This document shows positions 1-9,186 of a stretch of DNA of 64,000 nt, piece after piece. Numbering within the stretch: position 1 is the first letter of the stretch; every line of letters begins with the position of its first letter. The notes beneath the pieces are model-generated. The model was not told where the DNA came from and searched no databases. It saw only the letters and a list, made by a program, of their open reading frames with translations. Made by a program: the position numbers and the translations under genes. The DNA is taken from assembly GCA_022768465.1 (NCBI GenBank), contig JALELZ010000002.1, positions 1-64,000 on the forward strand. The letters run 5' to 3'. The DNA comes from Lachnospiraceae bacterium. GTDB taxonomy: Bacteria > Bacillota > Clostridia > Lachnospirales > Lachnospiraceae.

Positions 1-150
1 TATGATTTATCAAGATTTACTGAAGGTACTGGAGTGCCAACGCTTAATAGAAACAAGTTTCATGATAAGCCGATTATTAATGTTCCTTTAGATGAGCAAA
101 ACCAGTTTGCTGCCTTTGTAGCTCAGGTAGACAAATCAAAATTTTATTGA
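1..150 (+). CDS. hsdS: Type I restriction specificity subunit HsdS, C-terminal fragment
   Basis: The window opens inside a reading frame that ends at the TGA at 148-150, giving a 49-residue C-terminal tail. It contains a segment like TEGTGVPTLNRNKF followed by PLDEQNQFAAFV. This matches the conserved end of a target-recognition half of HsdS, where 'G...P.L....F' is followed by 'P...EQ..FA.FV'. HsdS dictates the DNA sequence recognised by the HsdM/HsdR complex. The hsdR gene starts 115 bases downstream on the same strand, which supports the call. Only the tail is visible, so the target sequence and integrity of the gene cannot be judged. The assignment rests on family knowledge plus context. 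Confidence 0.75.
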   Translation, partial: YDLSRFTEGTGVPTLNRNKFHDKPIINVPLDEQNQFAAFVAQVDKSKFY

Positions 151-264
151 ACGGCAACCGCTCTACCACACTAATTTAATCAACCTTCAAAACATATTAA
201 ACAGTCTCTGTTGTGAATATGCTATAATCAATATGAGTTTTAAGTATTGTTTTCGGAGTTGATT

Positions 265-3200
265 ATGATAACGAACTTTGATTACCTGAAAGAGGAAGCC
301 AGATTCTCGGCATTTGCTGATGTGGCTGTTTCTGCAGAGAAAATAGTTCTTCTTGATCCTGAGGCTTGTATCATGAATTGCCGCAGGGCGATGGAGTTCG
401 CCATAAAGTGGATGTATTCGGTAGATGGTGCACTTGAGAAGCCATATCAGGACAATCTGCAGAGTCTTATGAGTGAGGAAGAATTCAGGCAGATAGTCGG
501 AAAAGATATATTAAAAAGAATGGAATATATCCGTAAGACAGGGAATAATGCCGCTCACGCCGGAAAGAAGCTGGGACGTGACGAGGCATTTTTGTGCCTT
601 GAAAATCTTTTTATATTTCTGGATTTCATAGCTTATTGCTATTCAGACAACTATACTGAGCGCAGCTTTGATGAAGGAATAATCAATGCAAGAATAGAAA
701 GAGCCAAGAAATCAGGTAAATCAAAAACTGAAAATGAATCAGCAAAAGCTGAGCTTGAGAAGAAACAGGCTGAAATAGAAAAAACGCAGCTTGATCTTCA
801 GAAGCTTATTGATGAAAATGCAAGACTTAAAGATGAGTTTTCTGCTAAGAGAGCTGATCAGCAGCCGGGGTATGTTCAGAAACCTTTGGATTTTTCTGAA
901 TATAAGACAAGAAGGCTCTATATTGATTCAATGCTCATGGATGCCGGTTGGACTCTTAATAAGGATTGGTTTAATGAATTTGAGCTTTCAGGGATGCCGA
1001 ATCAATCTGGCACCGGATATGCAGACTATGTTTTGTTTGATGATTCACACAGACCGCTTGCTGTTATTGAAGCAAAAAGAACATGTGCCGATGTTGCAGT
1101 AGGCAGACAGCAGGCGAAGCTTTATGCAGATATATTAGAACAGAAATATAAAAGAAGGCCGGTCATCTTCCTTACAAACGGCTTTGAGACTCGTATTATT
1201 GACGGACAGTATCCTGAGAGAAAATGTTCGGTGATATATTCCAAACGTGATTTGGAAAAGCTGTTTAATTTAAGGACGATGAGGACCGGACTTAAAAATG
1301 TTAGTGTAGATAAAAATATTGCAGGAAGATATTATCAGGAATCAGCAATCAAAGCTGTATGTGACAGTTTTGATTCGAAAAATCGCCGCAAGGCACTTCT
1401 TGTCATGGCTACCGGTTCCGGTAAAACGAGAACTGTTATTGCATTATGCGATATTTTATTAAATGCCGGCTGGGTCAAGAACATATTGTTTTTAGCTGAC
1501 AGGACGTCACTTGTGGTTCAGGCAAAAAGAAATTTTGTAAATCTTATGCCAAACCTTTCCTGCACTAATATCAGTGAAGAAAAGAGTAATTATAATGCGC
1601 ACTGCGTCTTTTCGACATATCAGACAATGATCAGATGTATTGACACTGTTAAGGATGATGATGGAAAGATTTTTTCAAGCGGACATTTTGATCTGATAAT
1701 TTGTGATGAGGCGCACAGATCTATTTACAACAAATACAGAGATATTTTTGATTATTTTGATGCTCCGCTTGTAGGACTTACAGCTACTCCTAAGGATGAG
1801 ATCGATAAGAATACCTATGAGGTATTTGAGCTTGAAAATGGTGTACCTACATACGGCTATGATCTTGCCCAGGCGGTAAAAGACGGATATTTGGTAGATT
1901 ATTTATCTGTTGAAACCAAGCTTAAGTTTATAGAAAACGGAATCGTTTATGATGAGCTTTCAGAGACAGATAAAGAACAGTATGAAAAAACCTTTGCATA
2001 TGATGACAATATTCCTGAATCTATAAGCTCATCAGCGCTTAACACGTGGATATTTAATGAAGATACAATTAAGCAGGTGCTTCATACTGTTATGGATAAT
2101 GGTATAAAGATTGATTATGGCCAGAAAATAGGAAAAACCATTATCTTTGCGAAAAATCACAATCATGCAAATAAGATTCTTGAAATATTCAATAAGGAAT
2201 ATCCTCATTTAAACGGTTTTGCTACTGTCGTTGATAATCAGACAAAGTATGCACAAAGTGTAATCGATGAGTTTTCTAATCCAAAGAAGCTTCCGCAGAT
2301 AGTTATATCAGTTGATATGCTGGATACCGGAATCGACGTTCCGGAAGTTCTAAACCTTGTATTCTTCAAAAAGGTTATGAGTAAGGCAAAGTTCTGGCAG
2401 ATGATTGGAAGAGGTACAAGACTTTGCACAGGGCTTATTGACGGAGCGGATAAGGACAAGTTCTATATCTTTGATTTCTGCGGAAATTTTGAATTCTTTA
2501 GACTTAACAAAGGCAAGGCCAGCGCGAATTCTTTAGCATTGCAAGGCGCACTGTTTGGTCTTAAGTTTGATATCGCTTATAAATTACAAAGTATAGAATA
2601 TCAGACCGAAATGCTTAAGGATCTTAGAAAAAGACTGGTTGCAGAGCTTATTGAAAAGGTTAGAGCGTTGCCAAAGCCTGAGGACAGCTTTGCGGTAAGA
2701 CAGCATTTAAAGTATGTTGAGCTGTATTCTGTTGAAAACAGCTATCAGGCAATAAATTTTGAAGATACGCTGATTATAAGAGAAGAGCTTGCTCCGCTTA
2801 TTCTTCCTGATAGTGAGAATGTGGATGCTCTCAGGTTTGATGCGCTTATTTATGCACTTGAACTTGCCGAACTTGCCGGAAAGCCATATAGAAGAGGTAA
2901 AACTGATCTTAGGAAAAGGGTTGAAGGTATTGCAAGTGTTGCAAATATTCCTGAAATACAGGCACAATCTGAGCTTATAAACAATATACTTAATACAGAT
3001 CTTATTGAAAGAGCGGATATAGGTGATTTTGAGCATATAAGAGAATGCTTAAGAAATCTTATGAAGTTTATAGAGAAGAATCCAGGTTATATTTATATTA
3101 CAAATTTTGATGATGAAATTCTTTCTTTAGATTGGAATGAATCAGAGCTTGAAAATGATGATCTTAAAAACTATAAGGCTAAAGCTGAGTTTTATATAAG

Positions 3201-3624
3201 ACAGCATCAGGATAATATTTCTATAGCAAAGCTTAAGATGAATAAACCACTTAATGATGGGGATATGGAAAATCTAGAAAGGATACTTTGGAGCGAGGTC
3301 GGTTCAAAGGATGATTATGAACAGGAAATAGGAAGTATTCCGCTCGGAGAGTTTGTCAGAAGCATTGTCGGACTTGATATGAATGCAGCCAAGGAAGCAT
3401 TTTCAGAATATTTATCTGACACAAGCCTTGACAGCAGACAGATATATTTTGTCAATCAGATCGTAGAGTATATTATTCAAAATGGAATGCTTAAGGACAG
3501 AAGCGTCCTGCGTGAAACTCCGTTCACTGACAGAGGAAGCATTGTCGAGATATTTGAGAGCCGTATGGATGTCTTTGAAGGAATAATGAACACTATTAAT
3601 GAAATAAATGCAAATGCAGCTTAA
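265..3624 (+). CDS. hsdR: Type I restriction endonuclease subunit R (HsdR)
   Basis: This is the DNA-translocating and cleaving subunit of a type I restriction enzyme, about 1119 residues. An N-terminal region of about 130 residues resembles a DUF4145/HEPN-like helical module and is followed by a coiled coil (about 146-192). The nuclease PD-(D/E)xK core is visible as D254 and E269-A-K271. The SF2 helicase motor has Walker A TGSGKT (383-388), DEAH (481-484), a GLTATP motif and a late QMIGRGTRL motif VI. The C-terminal third is helical, as in EcoEI-type HsdR. I chose ATG 265 because CGGAG sits six bases upstream; an upstream in-frame TTG at 247 has no ribosome site. The hsdS tail just upstream shows that this is one R-M locus cut by the window edge. 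Confidence 0.95.
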   Translation: MITNFDYLKEEARFSAFADVAVSAEKIVLLDPEACIMNCRRAMEFAIKWMYSVDGALEKPYQDNLQSLMSEEEFRQIVGKDILKRMEYIRKTGNNAAHAGKKLGRDEAFLCLENLFIFLDFIAYCYSDNYTERSFDEGIINARIERAKKSGKSKTENESAKAELEKKQAEIEKTQLDLQKLIDENARLKDEFSAKRADQQPGYVQKPLDFSEYKTRRLYIDSMLMDAGWTLNKDWFNEFELSGMPNQSGTGYADYVLFDDSHRPLAVIEAKRTCADVAVGRQQAKLYADILEQKYKRRPVIFLTNGFETRIIDGQYPERKCSVIYSKRDLEKLFNLRTMRTGLKNVSVDKNIAGRYYQESAIKAVCDSFDSKNRRKALLVMATGSGKTRTVIALCDILLNAGWVKNILFLADRTSLVVQAKRNFVNLMPNLSCTNISEEKSNYNAHCVFSTYQTMIRCIDTVKDDDGKIFSSGHFDLIICDEAHRSIYNKYRDIFDYFDAPLVGLTATPKDEIDKNTYEVFELENGVPTYGYDLAQAVKDGYLVDYLSVETKLKFIENGIVYDELSETDKEQYEKTFAYDDNIPESISSSALNTWIFNEDTIKQVLHTVMDNGIKIDYGQKIGKTIIFAKNHNHANKILEIFNKEYPHLNGFATVVDNQTKYAQSVIDEFSNPKKLPQIVISVDMLDTGIDVPEVLNLVFFKKVMSKAKFWQMIGRGTRLCTGLIDGADKDKFYIFDFCGNFEFFRLNKGKASANSLALQGALFGLKFDIAYKLQSIEYQTEMLKDLRKRLVAELIEKVRALPKPEDSFAVRQHLKYVELYSVENSYQAINFEDTLIIREELAPLILPDSENVDALRFDALIYALELAELAGKPYRRGKTDLRKRVEGIASVANIPEIQAQSELINNILNTDLIERADIGDFEHIRECLRNLMKFIEKNPGYIYITNFDDEILSLDWNESELENDDLKNYKAKAEFYIRQHQDNISIAKLKMNKPLNDGDMENLERILWSEVGSKDDYEQEIGSIPLGEFVRSIVGLDMNAAKEAFSEYLSDTSLDSRQIYFVNQIVEYIIQNGMLKDRSVLRETPFTDRGSIVEIFESRMDVFEGIMNTINEINANAA

Positions 3625-3784
3625 ATCAGATTATCTATCAAGATGAATGAACTAGTTTTGTATTTGCAAAACCTTATTCTTGATGAAAAGCATACGCTAA
3701 GTAATCGTAAGATTCATATAAGCAGGATTTTTAAATAGAAAACAAGCTTTTGGAGAATACATTATAGAAAACAGGAGTAATAAT

Positions 3785-4333
3785 ATGTCAGAGCTTGAAA
3801 GATTTTTGAATTTAATTACAGGAAATTTCAACAATAAGGAGCAGTTTGTCAGGATGCAGAAGGAAGGAAAGGTATTTCCTTATGCGGAGCACGTAAATAC
3901 TATTTGTAATGACAAGATAAAAGGTCTTCCTGATGATTTTAAAGGAAAATTTCTTGTAGAAGAAAGCTATTATGAGACAAACGGCAATAAGCATGCATCT
4001 TCGCATCTATTTCTTTTCACCGAGGAATGCGATGGCGTGCTGCTTACTTCTTATGATATTCCGGAAGGAGAGGATAAGAATACCTTTACCTATGCTTCTA
4101 TGAAGAAAGTAGATTATTCCGAGCTTAAAATATCTGCAGAGTTTACACCTGCGCTTTATCATGAAAAGGACGGCGTATGGGAGGGAGGAAGTGTAAGTCA
4201 ATTCACTCCGGTTATGCAGTTTAAGCTGTGGGAAAAATTCTCAGAGGAATGTCTTGAGGTTTCAGAGAGCATGGAGGTGAACGGAAAGCGAACCTTCGGC
4301 TATGACGATCCGATTATTTATAAGAGAGTATAA
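3785..4333 (+). CDS. Hypothetical protein, 182 aa
   Basis: I do not recognise this protein. It is a soluble, acidic, 182-residue product with no signal peptide or membrane segment. It has a good ribosome site (ACAGGAGT) and an ATG start. The sequence alternates short beta-like stretches with charged turns and ends in a basic KRV. It stands alone between hsdR and a convergent PAP2 gene and is followed by a long inverted repeat that can terminate transcription. The layout (an N-terminal LITGNFNN..Q stretch, a beta-rich body) faintly recalls the CpcT/CpeT chromophore-lyase family, but the similarity seen by eye is too weak to use. It could be cargo of the restriction locus or an unrelated gene. 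Confidence 0.7.
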   Translation: MSELERFLNLITGNFNNKEQFVRMQKEGKVFPYAEHVNTICNDKIKGLPDDFKGKFLVEESYYETNGNKHASSHLFLFTEECDGVLLTSYDIPEGEDKNTFTYASMKKVDYSELKISAEFTPALYHEKDGVWEGGSVSQFTPVMQFKLWEKFSEECLEVSESMEVNGKRTFGYDDPIIYKRV

Positions 4334-4415
4334 ATGCTCGGATTAGGTTGAGATTGAATTCAGGCTGTTACAGTTTTGTTATATAATTTTTATAATAAAG
4401 GATTGGCATAAACAA

Positions 4416-4464
4416 TAATAATGCAGGTCTTTTGCACATAACGGACAAAAGCCTGCATTATAAT
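4416..4464. terminator. Long inverted repeat between convergent genes
   Basis: Arms at 4416-4434 and 4446-4464 pair over about 18 base pairs with one bulged base and an 11-base loop. It lies 82 bases after the hypothetical gene and 50 bases past the end of the convergent PAP2 gene. There is no long T-run on either side, so it is a probable bidirectional stop rather than a textbook intrinsic terminator. Confidence 0.55.
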
Positions 4465-4514
4465 AGGGTAGAAAGAGGCGTTATAAGAGGGCTTAAAGGA
4501 GAATGAAATTTCTC

Positions 4515-5198
4515 TTAAAACACATATACGATTAAATAAGATAATATCGAACCCGGAAGGCACACGAAGGCACCGAAGAAAAGGTCGCTTACAGTGTGTC
4601 TTTTTAATTTTACCGATGACCATGCTGTAAGGAGTGCCGTGATAACTGATACAGGAAGTGCATGGATTCCGAGGTAGTAAACGGCAAGTGTAAGAGGACC
4701 TACGGTACTGCAGGCATGGCCGCTTGCCTTTATATGCAGAAGCTTATTAAATACTACAAGGAACAGTGCTGACATAAGGTAGGTGACACAGATAAACTTT
4801 AGACCGTTTGAAGTCGATGCGCTGAGACTGTAGATAACAGCAAAAATGTATCCTAATATTGTAAAAACGAATGCAAGAGCGCGCTGTCCGTCACGTTCTT
4901 TTTCGCGGATCTTTGGAATTATGTGTGATACCGGATACGCAAGCACAGGAACTATACCGAAGAATGTTACAGAGATCAAGAGCTCCGAAAGACTGTTAAA
5001 TACGCCGGTATTATGTGCAAAAAGCAATATGAGCAGCGCTGAAATTATGATCGGGGGAATAGTGATTACTCGGATCACTTTTGCAATGACTTCCGATATA
5101 GGCTTTCTTTCTGTTTTATGTCCGGAGCTTTCAATGAGAGATTTAAGGTATATATCTGTATTTGCATTTATGTTAATGTTCTGATCAATTGCGTTCAT
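4515..5198 (-). CDS. PAP2-superfamily membrane phosphatase-like protein
   Basis: A 227-residue polytopic protein with about six hydrophobic helices after a polar N-terminus of about 45 residues. Near the C-terminus it carries SGH in an ASGHACST stretch and a later RHTVSD stretch. These match the second and third active-site motifs of type 2 phosphatidic acid phosphatases (the SGH His and the R...H...D His). The first motif (K...RP) is not evident. It probably acts on a lipid phosphate or pyrophosphate at the membrane; the substrate is unknown. The start has a clear AGGAGG ribosome site eight bases upstream. The gene is transcribed alone on the minus strand. Family membership is fairly sure; catalytic competence is not. 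Confidence 0.75.
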   Translation of the reverse strand: MNAIDQNININANTDIYLKSLIESSGHKTERKPISEVIAKVIRVITIPPIIISALLILLFAHNTGVFNSLSELLISVTFFGIVPVLAYPVSHIIPKIREKERDGQRALAFVFTILGYIFAVIYSLSASTSNGLKFICVTYLMSALFLVVFNKLLHIKASGHACSTVGPLTLAVYYLGIHALPVSVITALLTAWSSVKLKRHTVSDLFFGAFVCLPGSILSYLIVYVF

Positions 5199-5374
5199 AT
5201 CATACCTCCTGTTTGTTGAAGATAAGATAACACGATACTCAAAAACATAAAATAGGTTTTCGAAAAACCGATGTTAAGATGATACAAATTGCTTGTCGAT
5301 GTAACATGATATGATTATTACAATGAGACGGCTTATGATTGCTGTAAATATTAAGTTTGTTTATGACATAAAAA

Positions 5375-5408
5375 AACCACCAATCATCCGGTAGGATGAT
5401 TAATGGTT
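5375..5408 (-). terminator. Intrinsic terminator after the chrA pair
   Basis: Arms 5375-5389 and 5394-5408 pair over 15 bases with two mismatches and a GGTA loop. Read on the minus strand the stem is followed by a T-run, complementary to the A-run at 5369-5376. It lies just past the end of the downstream ChrA-half gene, as expected for the end of that operon. Confidence 0.8.
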
Positions 5409-5430
5409 ATAAGAAATATTAAAATTATGA

Positions 5431-5991
5431 TCAGAAACCAAGTACGATTCCGACTACTGCACATATACCGATGAAGCATATCGGGTGCCAGTTTTTGGTG
5501 TATTTAAACTTGTTGCTGAGAAACCATATTATAAGGGCTAATATCACAGCCTTCCACTTGATGCCGAGTGTACCTGTCCCGGAGAACATTACCTCAATGA
5601 CTATTGAGAGGCCGGCTGAACCGATAAGTCCGGTTGAAGCGGGACGAAGACCATAAAAGGCACTGTCAACATATTTGTTTTCTCTGAACTTTGTCAGGAA
5701 GGAAGCTATGATAAGGATAATAATTATAGCCGGAGCTACCTCACCTAAGGTTGCAAGTATTCCGCCGGTGATACCGCCGACAGAAAAGCCAACATAGGTC
5801 GCCATGTTAATGCCTATAGGGCCCGGTGTAGATTCGGATACCGCAAGCATATTCATAAGGTCTGCATAGCTGAACCAGCCTGTGTTTTCTCCAAGGTGAG
5901 CAAGGAACGGCAGAGTAGCCATACCGCCGCCTATGGAGAAAAGTCCTATCTTAAAAAACTCATATATGAGGCGAAGATATATGTTCATCAT
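5431..5991 (-). CDS. chrA: Chromate transporter family protein, second half (short-chain ChrA)
   Basis: A 186-residue membrane protein of the CHR family with about five or six helices. The family's signature is visible as GLFSIGGGMATLPFL near the N-terminus and a later ESTPGPIGINMATYVG stretch. In bacteria the CHR domain occurs either as a fused double domain or as two adjacent short genes that form the full transporter in opposite orientations; this is the second of such a pair. Its start overlaps the stop of the upstream partner in an ATGA arrangement, so the two are translationally coupled. The family is named for chromate efflux, but many members transport other anions, so the substrate here is open. 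Confidence 0.88.
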   Translation of the reverse strand: MMNIYLRLIYEFFKIGLFSIGGGMATLPFLAHLGENTGWFSYADLMNMLAVSESTPGPIGINMATYVGFSVGGITGGILATLGEVAPAIIIILIIASFLTKFRENKYVDSAFYGLRPASTGLIGSAGLSIVIEVMFSGTGTLGIKWKAVILALIIWFLSNKFKYTKNWHPICFIGICAVVGIVLGF

Positions 5992-6527
5992 GCTCTTACC
6001 TCCTTAAGCTTAATAAGCATTCCGACAACAGCGGCTATAATAATGAATATAACCGGTGATACATTTAAAAAGTATCCTGCAAGAATGATGGCTGCGAATA
6101 TGACAGCAGTTATCTTATCTATAACAGATCTTTTGGCAAGCTTCATAACGGAGTTAAAAATGAGAACGCAAACAGCAACCTGAATGCCTGCGAAAGCACT
6201 TTTTACTATAGGCATTTCAGAATAACGCTGAATTATGTTTGCAAGAAAAGTTATAATTATAAGTGAAGGAAAAACAACGCCGAGTGTCGCAACTATGCCG
6301 CCTATCGGTCCTGCGATGCTATTCCCTATGAATGTTGCTGTATTGACGGCTATGATACCGGGTGTGCACTGACCTATGGCATAGTAATCAGCTAATTCAT
6401 CCTCGGTTGTCCAATGCTTATTTTCAATAATCTCGCGCTGAAGCATCGGAAGCATTGCCATACCGCCTCCGAATGTCATAACGCCGATCTTGGCGAAAGT
6501 AAAAAAAAGCTCTGCGTATTTCTTCAT
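5988..6527 (-). CDS. chrA: Chromate transporter family protein, first half (short-chain ChrA)
   Basis: Partner of the adjacent short CHR protein, about 179 residues. It shows GVMTFGGGMAMLPML near its N-terminus and a CTPGIIAVNTATFIG stretch, the equivalents of the motifs in its partner. Five or so hydrophobic segments follow. I set the start at the ATG at 6527 because GGAGGGG lies just upstream; the longer frame starting at 6551 would place the ribosome site inside the coding region. Together with the next gene it forms a two-gene operon that diverges from the pyrophosphatase gene. The transported anion is unknown. Confidence 0.88.
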   Translation of the reverse strand: MKKYAELFFTFAKIGVMTFGGGMAMLPMLQREIIENKHWTTEDELADYYAIGQCTPGIIAVNTATFIGNSIAGPIGGIVATLGVVFPSLIIITFLANIIQRYSEMPIVKSAFAGIQVAVCVLIFNSVMKLAKRSVIDKITAVIFAAIILAGYFLNVSPVIFIIIAAVVGMLIKLKEVRA

Positions 6528-6616
6528 ATCCCCTCCGAAAAAGTATTGCAAAAAATCGGAGATAACCGCATTATAAAAAATTTAGTCGGCCGATTTTCAA
6601 ATGTTATTATAATCAC

Positions 6617-6645
6617 TTGATATTATCATTTCAATCGGATAAAAT
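6617..6645 (+). promoter_or_regulatory. Sigma-A-type promoter of the pyrophosphatase gene
   Basis: TTGATA at 6617-6622 and TAAAAT at 6640-6645 are separated by exactly 17 bases. Transcription would start near 6652 and leave a leader of about 70 bases before the ATG at 6722. This is a pattern call; no start site is known. Confidence 0.5.
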
Positions 6646-6721
6646 AACTTCGCTATTACAATTATTTGCTAACAAACTTTTGTATGAAAATAAATACTCA
6701 TATGAAAGTAAGAGGGGTATT

Positions 6722-8383
6722 ATGGGCTACAGATCAATGCGCCGAATAAATATAGTCGGACATCAGAATCCTGATACGGATTCTATTTGTTCAGCACTTG
6801 CATATACATGGCTTAAAAACGGCGGAAAGCTTTGCGGGACTTATGAAGCGCGCCGTGCAGGAAACATTAACAGAGAAACAGCCTTTGTGCTTAACTATTT
6901 CGGGATGGATGCACCGAGACTCTGTACGGATCTCAGTCCTCAGATAAAGGATATAGATATCAGAGAGCAGGCAGGCATCGATGCAGAAACAAGTATTCGT
7001 GATGCCTGGAGTCTCATGCGTACAGATGAGATAGATACGCTCTGCATTACGAGTGAAGAAAATGAGCTTCAGGGTCTTATTACCATTAAGGATATAGCGA
7101 ATTCCAACATGGAGCTTTTTGATACCTCGGTTTTATCGGCAGCTGATACAAGCTACGCCAACATCCTTAAAACTCTTGATGCCAGGCTTATAGCAGGAGA
7201 TGAGAACTCACGCATCTCAAAGGGCAGCATCTGCATAGGCACAAGTCCCGAGATCATGGAAGAGATAATAAAGGAAGGCGATGTAGTTCTCGGAACCAAT
7301 AAGTACGAGACACAGCTTTGCGCCATTGAAATGGGAGCGAAGCTTATAGTGGTATGCTGCGGAGCACCTGTAACCAGGACTATGCTTGCATATGCCAAGG
7401 AAAAGGGCTGTGACATTATGGTTTCACCTTATGAGACCTATGCGGCAGCAAGACTTATAACAACAGCGATTCCTGTTCGCCACCTTATGATGACGGATGA
7501 CCTTATTAAGTTCAGTGTTAATACTCCTATAGAGGATGCCAGCAAGGTCATGGCCAAGGTCCGATTCAGATATTTCCCAATTCTTGACAGAGACGGAAAA
7601 TACTGCGGAGTAGTCAGCCGAAGAAATCTTCTTAATCTGCACAGAAAGCAGGTAATATTAGTTGATCATAATGAACGCATACAGGCGGTCGACGGACTTG
7701 ATCAGGCAGAGATACTTGAGATAATCGATCACCACAGAATCGGAAGCATAGAGACCTCAGGCCCTGTGTATTTCAGAAATGAGGCAGTGGGCTGTACGGC
7801 TACGATCATTTACAGAATGTATAATGAGCAGGGACTTGTGCCTTCCAAAGAGATTGCAGGACTTCTGCTTTCTGCCATACTTTCAGATACACTTATGTTC
7901 CGTTCACCGACATCTACAATGTTGGATGAATTTACGGCAAATGAACTTGCAAAGATATCCGGTATAGACATTCCTTCTTATGCGGAGCAGATGTTTGAGG
8001 CCGGAGCGGATCTTTCCGGAAGAGATGCCGAAGATGTATTCAGCTCTGATTTTAAGACCTTCAGCAGCGGAGACATTAAGTTTGGAGCAGGTCAGTCCAT
8101 ATACATGACTGATAATTCCAGACATGCTGCAGAGGTGCTTGTAGGTCCTTATCTGCCGGAGGCCTGCCGCAAGGAGAACGTTCCGCTTGTTTTCTATATG
8201 TTTACAGATATGAAGTCTCAGAGCACAGATCTTATGTTCTTCGGTAAACATGCAGAGGATATAGTAAAGGACGCGTTCGGAGTGGAGACGAAGGACGGTA
8301 TTGCGGTGCTTCCGGGAGTAGTAAGCCGTAAAAAGCAGCTCATTCCGCCGCTTCTTGCAGCTATCCAGGCAAGACAGGATTGA
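6722..8383 (+). CDS. ppaC: Manganese-dependent inorganic pyrophosphatase with CBS and DRTGG domains
   Basis: A family II (DHH) pyrophosphatase, 553 residues. The catalytic metal-site motifs are visible: GHQNPDTDS (13-21), VDHNE (D315) and DHH (336-338), followed by a C-terminal DHHA2 domain. Between the first and second catalytic motifs lie a CBS motif (about 70-125), a DRTGG domain (about 130-245) and a second CBS segment (about 250-300). In characterised enzymes of this class the CBS pair binds adenine nucleotides and makes PPi hydrolysis respond to AMP/ADP/ATP. ATG 6722 follows AGAGGGG and gives the usual family length; the frame extends upstream to 6617 but that part overlaps the promoter. 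It is monocistronic, with a terminator after it. Confidence 0.93.
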   Translation: MGYRSMRRINIVGHQNPDTDSICSALAYTWLKNGGKLCGTYEARRAGNINRETAFVLNYFGMDAPRLCTDLSPQIKDIDIREQAGIDAETSIRDAWSLMRTDEIDTLCITSEENELQGLITIKDIANSNMELFDTSVLSAADTSYANILKTLDARLIAGDENSRISKGSICIGTSPEIMEEIIKEGDVVLGTNKYETQLCAIEMGAKLIVVCCGAPVTRTMLAYAKEKGCDIMVSPYETYAAARLITTAIPVRHLMMTDDLIKFSVNTPIEDASKVMAKVRFRYFPILDRDGKYCGVVSRRNLLNLHRKQVILVDHNERIQAVDGLDQAEILEIIDHHRIGSIETSGPVYFRNEAVGCTATIIYRMYNEQGLVPSKEIAGLLLSAILSDTLMFRSPTSTMLDEFTANELAKISGIDIPSYAEQMFEAGADLSGRDAEDVFSSDFKTFSSGDIKFGAGQSIYMTDNSRHAAEVLVGPYLPEACRKENVPLVFYMFTDMKSQSTDLMFFGKHAEDIVKDAFGVETKDGIAVLPGVVSRKKQLIPPLLAAIQARQD

Positions 8384-8408
8384 TGGAGATAGAATAATGT
8401 AAGCAGTC

Positions 8409-8446
8409 AAGCACAGTTTTGATAAGGTTCAATGCTGTGCTTTTTT
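8409..8446 (+). terminator. Intrinsic terminator after ppaC
   Basis: AAGCACAG (8409-8416) pairs perfectly with CTGTGCTT (8435-8442) and is followed by a run of six T (8441-8446). Confidence 0.85.
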
Positions 8447-8452
8447 GTCACC

Positions 8453-8481
8453 TTGTTAATATAAAAAATTTAACTTATAAT
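8453..8481 (+). promoter_or_regulatory. Strong promoter placed right at the start codon of the next gene
   Basis: TTGTTA (8453-8458) and a perfect TATAAT (8476-8481) have the ideal 17-base spacing. The ATG of the downstream gene is at 8490, so the expected transcription start (about 8487-8490) would coincide with the start codon. No Shine-Dalgarno sequence precedes that ATG. Confidence 0.6.
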
Positions 8482-8489
8482 ATTTATTC

Positions 8490-9185
8490 ATGGACAAAAT
8501 TAGGCAAATAATAAGAGACAACAGATATTTACTGCTGCTTTTATATCTTCCAATATATCTTGCGGCATTTTTTATAATCGACAATATGGACGTGCCTCAT
8601 TTTATAATCAGATGCGGCATTGACAGCTATATACCGTTTTGCGAATATTTCATAATTCCGTATGCACTGTGGTTTGTATGGTTTCCGGGTGTGGTCGTAT
8701 TTTTTATGTGGCATGCGCTGCGTCCATACATGAAAAATGACAGCTCAGTGGAAGCGGTAAGACAAGCAGAGCTTGCAAAAGGGGATTTTATAAAGCTTTG
8801 TCTGGTAATGTTTACCTCAATGACATTAAGCCTTATATTTTATATCTTTTTCCCAAACGGCATAGATTTAAGAGAACCTATAGAGCAAAGCAACCTTTGT
8901 GCAAAAGCAGTGGAGCTTATAAGAGCTGCTGATACTCCGTACGGAGTGTGTCCGTCCATTCACGTTGCAACGATAATTGCGGAAGCCTTGGTCATAAAGG
9001 ACAGTAAACTCAAGGCACTTACACCGGGATTTAAAATTACAGCATATATAATAACGCTGCTTATAGCTTATTCGACTATGGCAGTTAAACAGCACAGCAT
9101 TATAGATGTTATATCGGGAACCTTGCTTGCGGCAGTGTTATATTATTTATACATTTTAAAGGGCAGCAGAAACGAAAGACATTAA
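8490..9185 (+). CDS. PAP2-family membrane phosphatase
   Basis: A 231-residue polytopic protein with about six helices. It has the PAP2 motifs CPSIHVAT near residue 154 (the usual PSGH motif in the PSIH variant found in inositol-phosphorylceramide-synthase-like members) and [11 protein letters not shown] near residue 199. These residues form the phosphate-binding and nucleophilic histidines in the family. It likely acts on lipid-linked phosphates at the membrane; the exact substrate is not clear. The start is unusual because a perfect promoter lies only eight bases upstream and no ribosome site is seen, suggesting a leaderless message. The UvrA gene follows after one base, so the two are probably co-transcribed. 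Confidence 0.85.
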   Translation: MDKIRQIIRDNRYLLLLLYLPIYLAAFFIIDNMDVPHFIIRCGIDSYIPFCEYFIIPYALWFVWFPGVVVFFMWHALRPYMKNDSSVEAVRQAELAKGDFIKLCLVMFTSMTLSLIFYIFFPNGIDLREPIEQSNLCAKAVELIRAADTPYGVCPSIHVATIIAEALVIKDSKLKALTPGFKITAYIITLLIAYSTMAVKQHSIIDVISGTLLAAVLYYLYILKGSRNERH

Positions 9186-9186
9186 A

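Noticed and set aside
3643..3738. A 31-codon frame between hsdR and the hypothetical gene
   Set aside because: No ribosome site and ordinary composition; likely chance.
3785..4333. Resemblance of the 182-residue protein to CpcT/CpeT chromophore lyases
   Set aside because: Only a loose similarity of layout; no bilin proteins are expected in this organism.
7904..8410. A 168-codon minus-strand frame opposite the end of the pyrophosphatase gene
   Set aside because: It is antisense to a well-supported gene, has no ribosome site and an unlikely composition.
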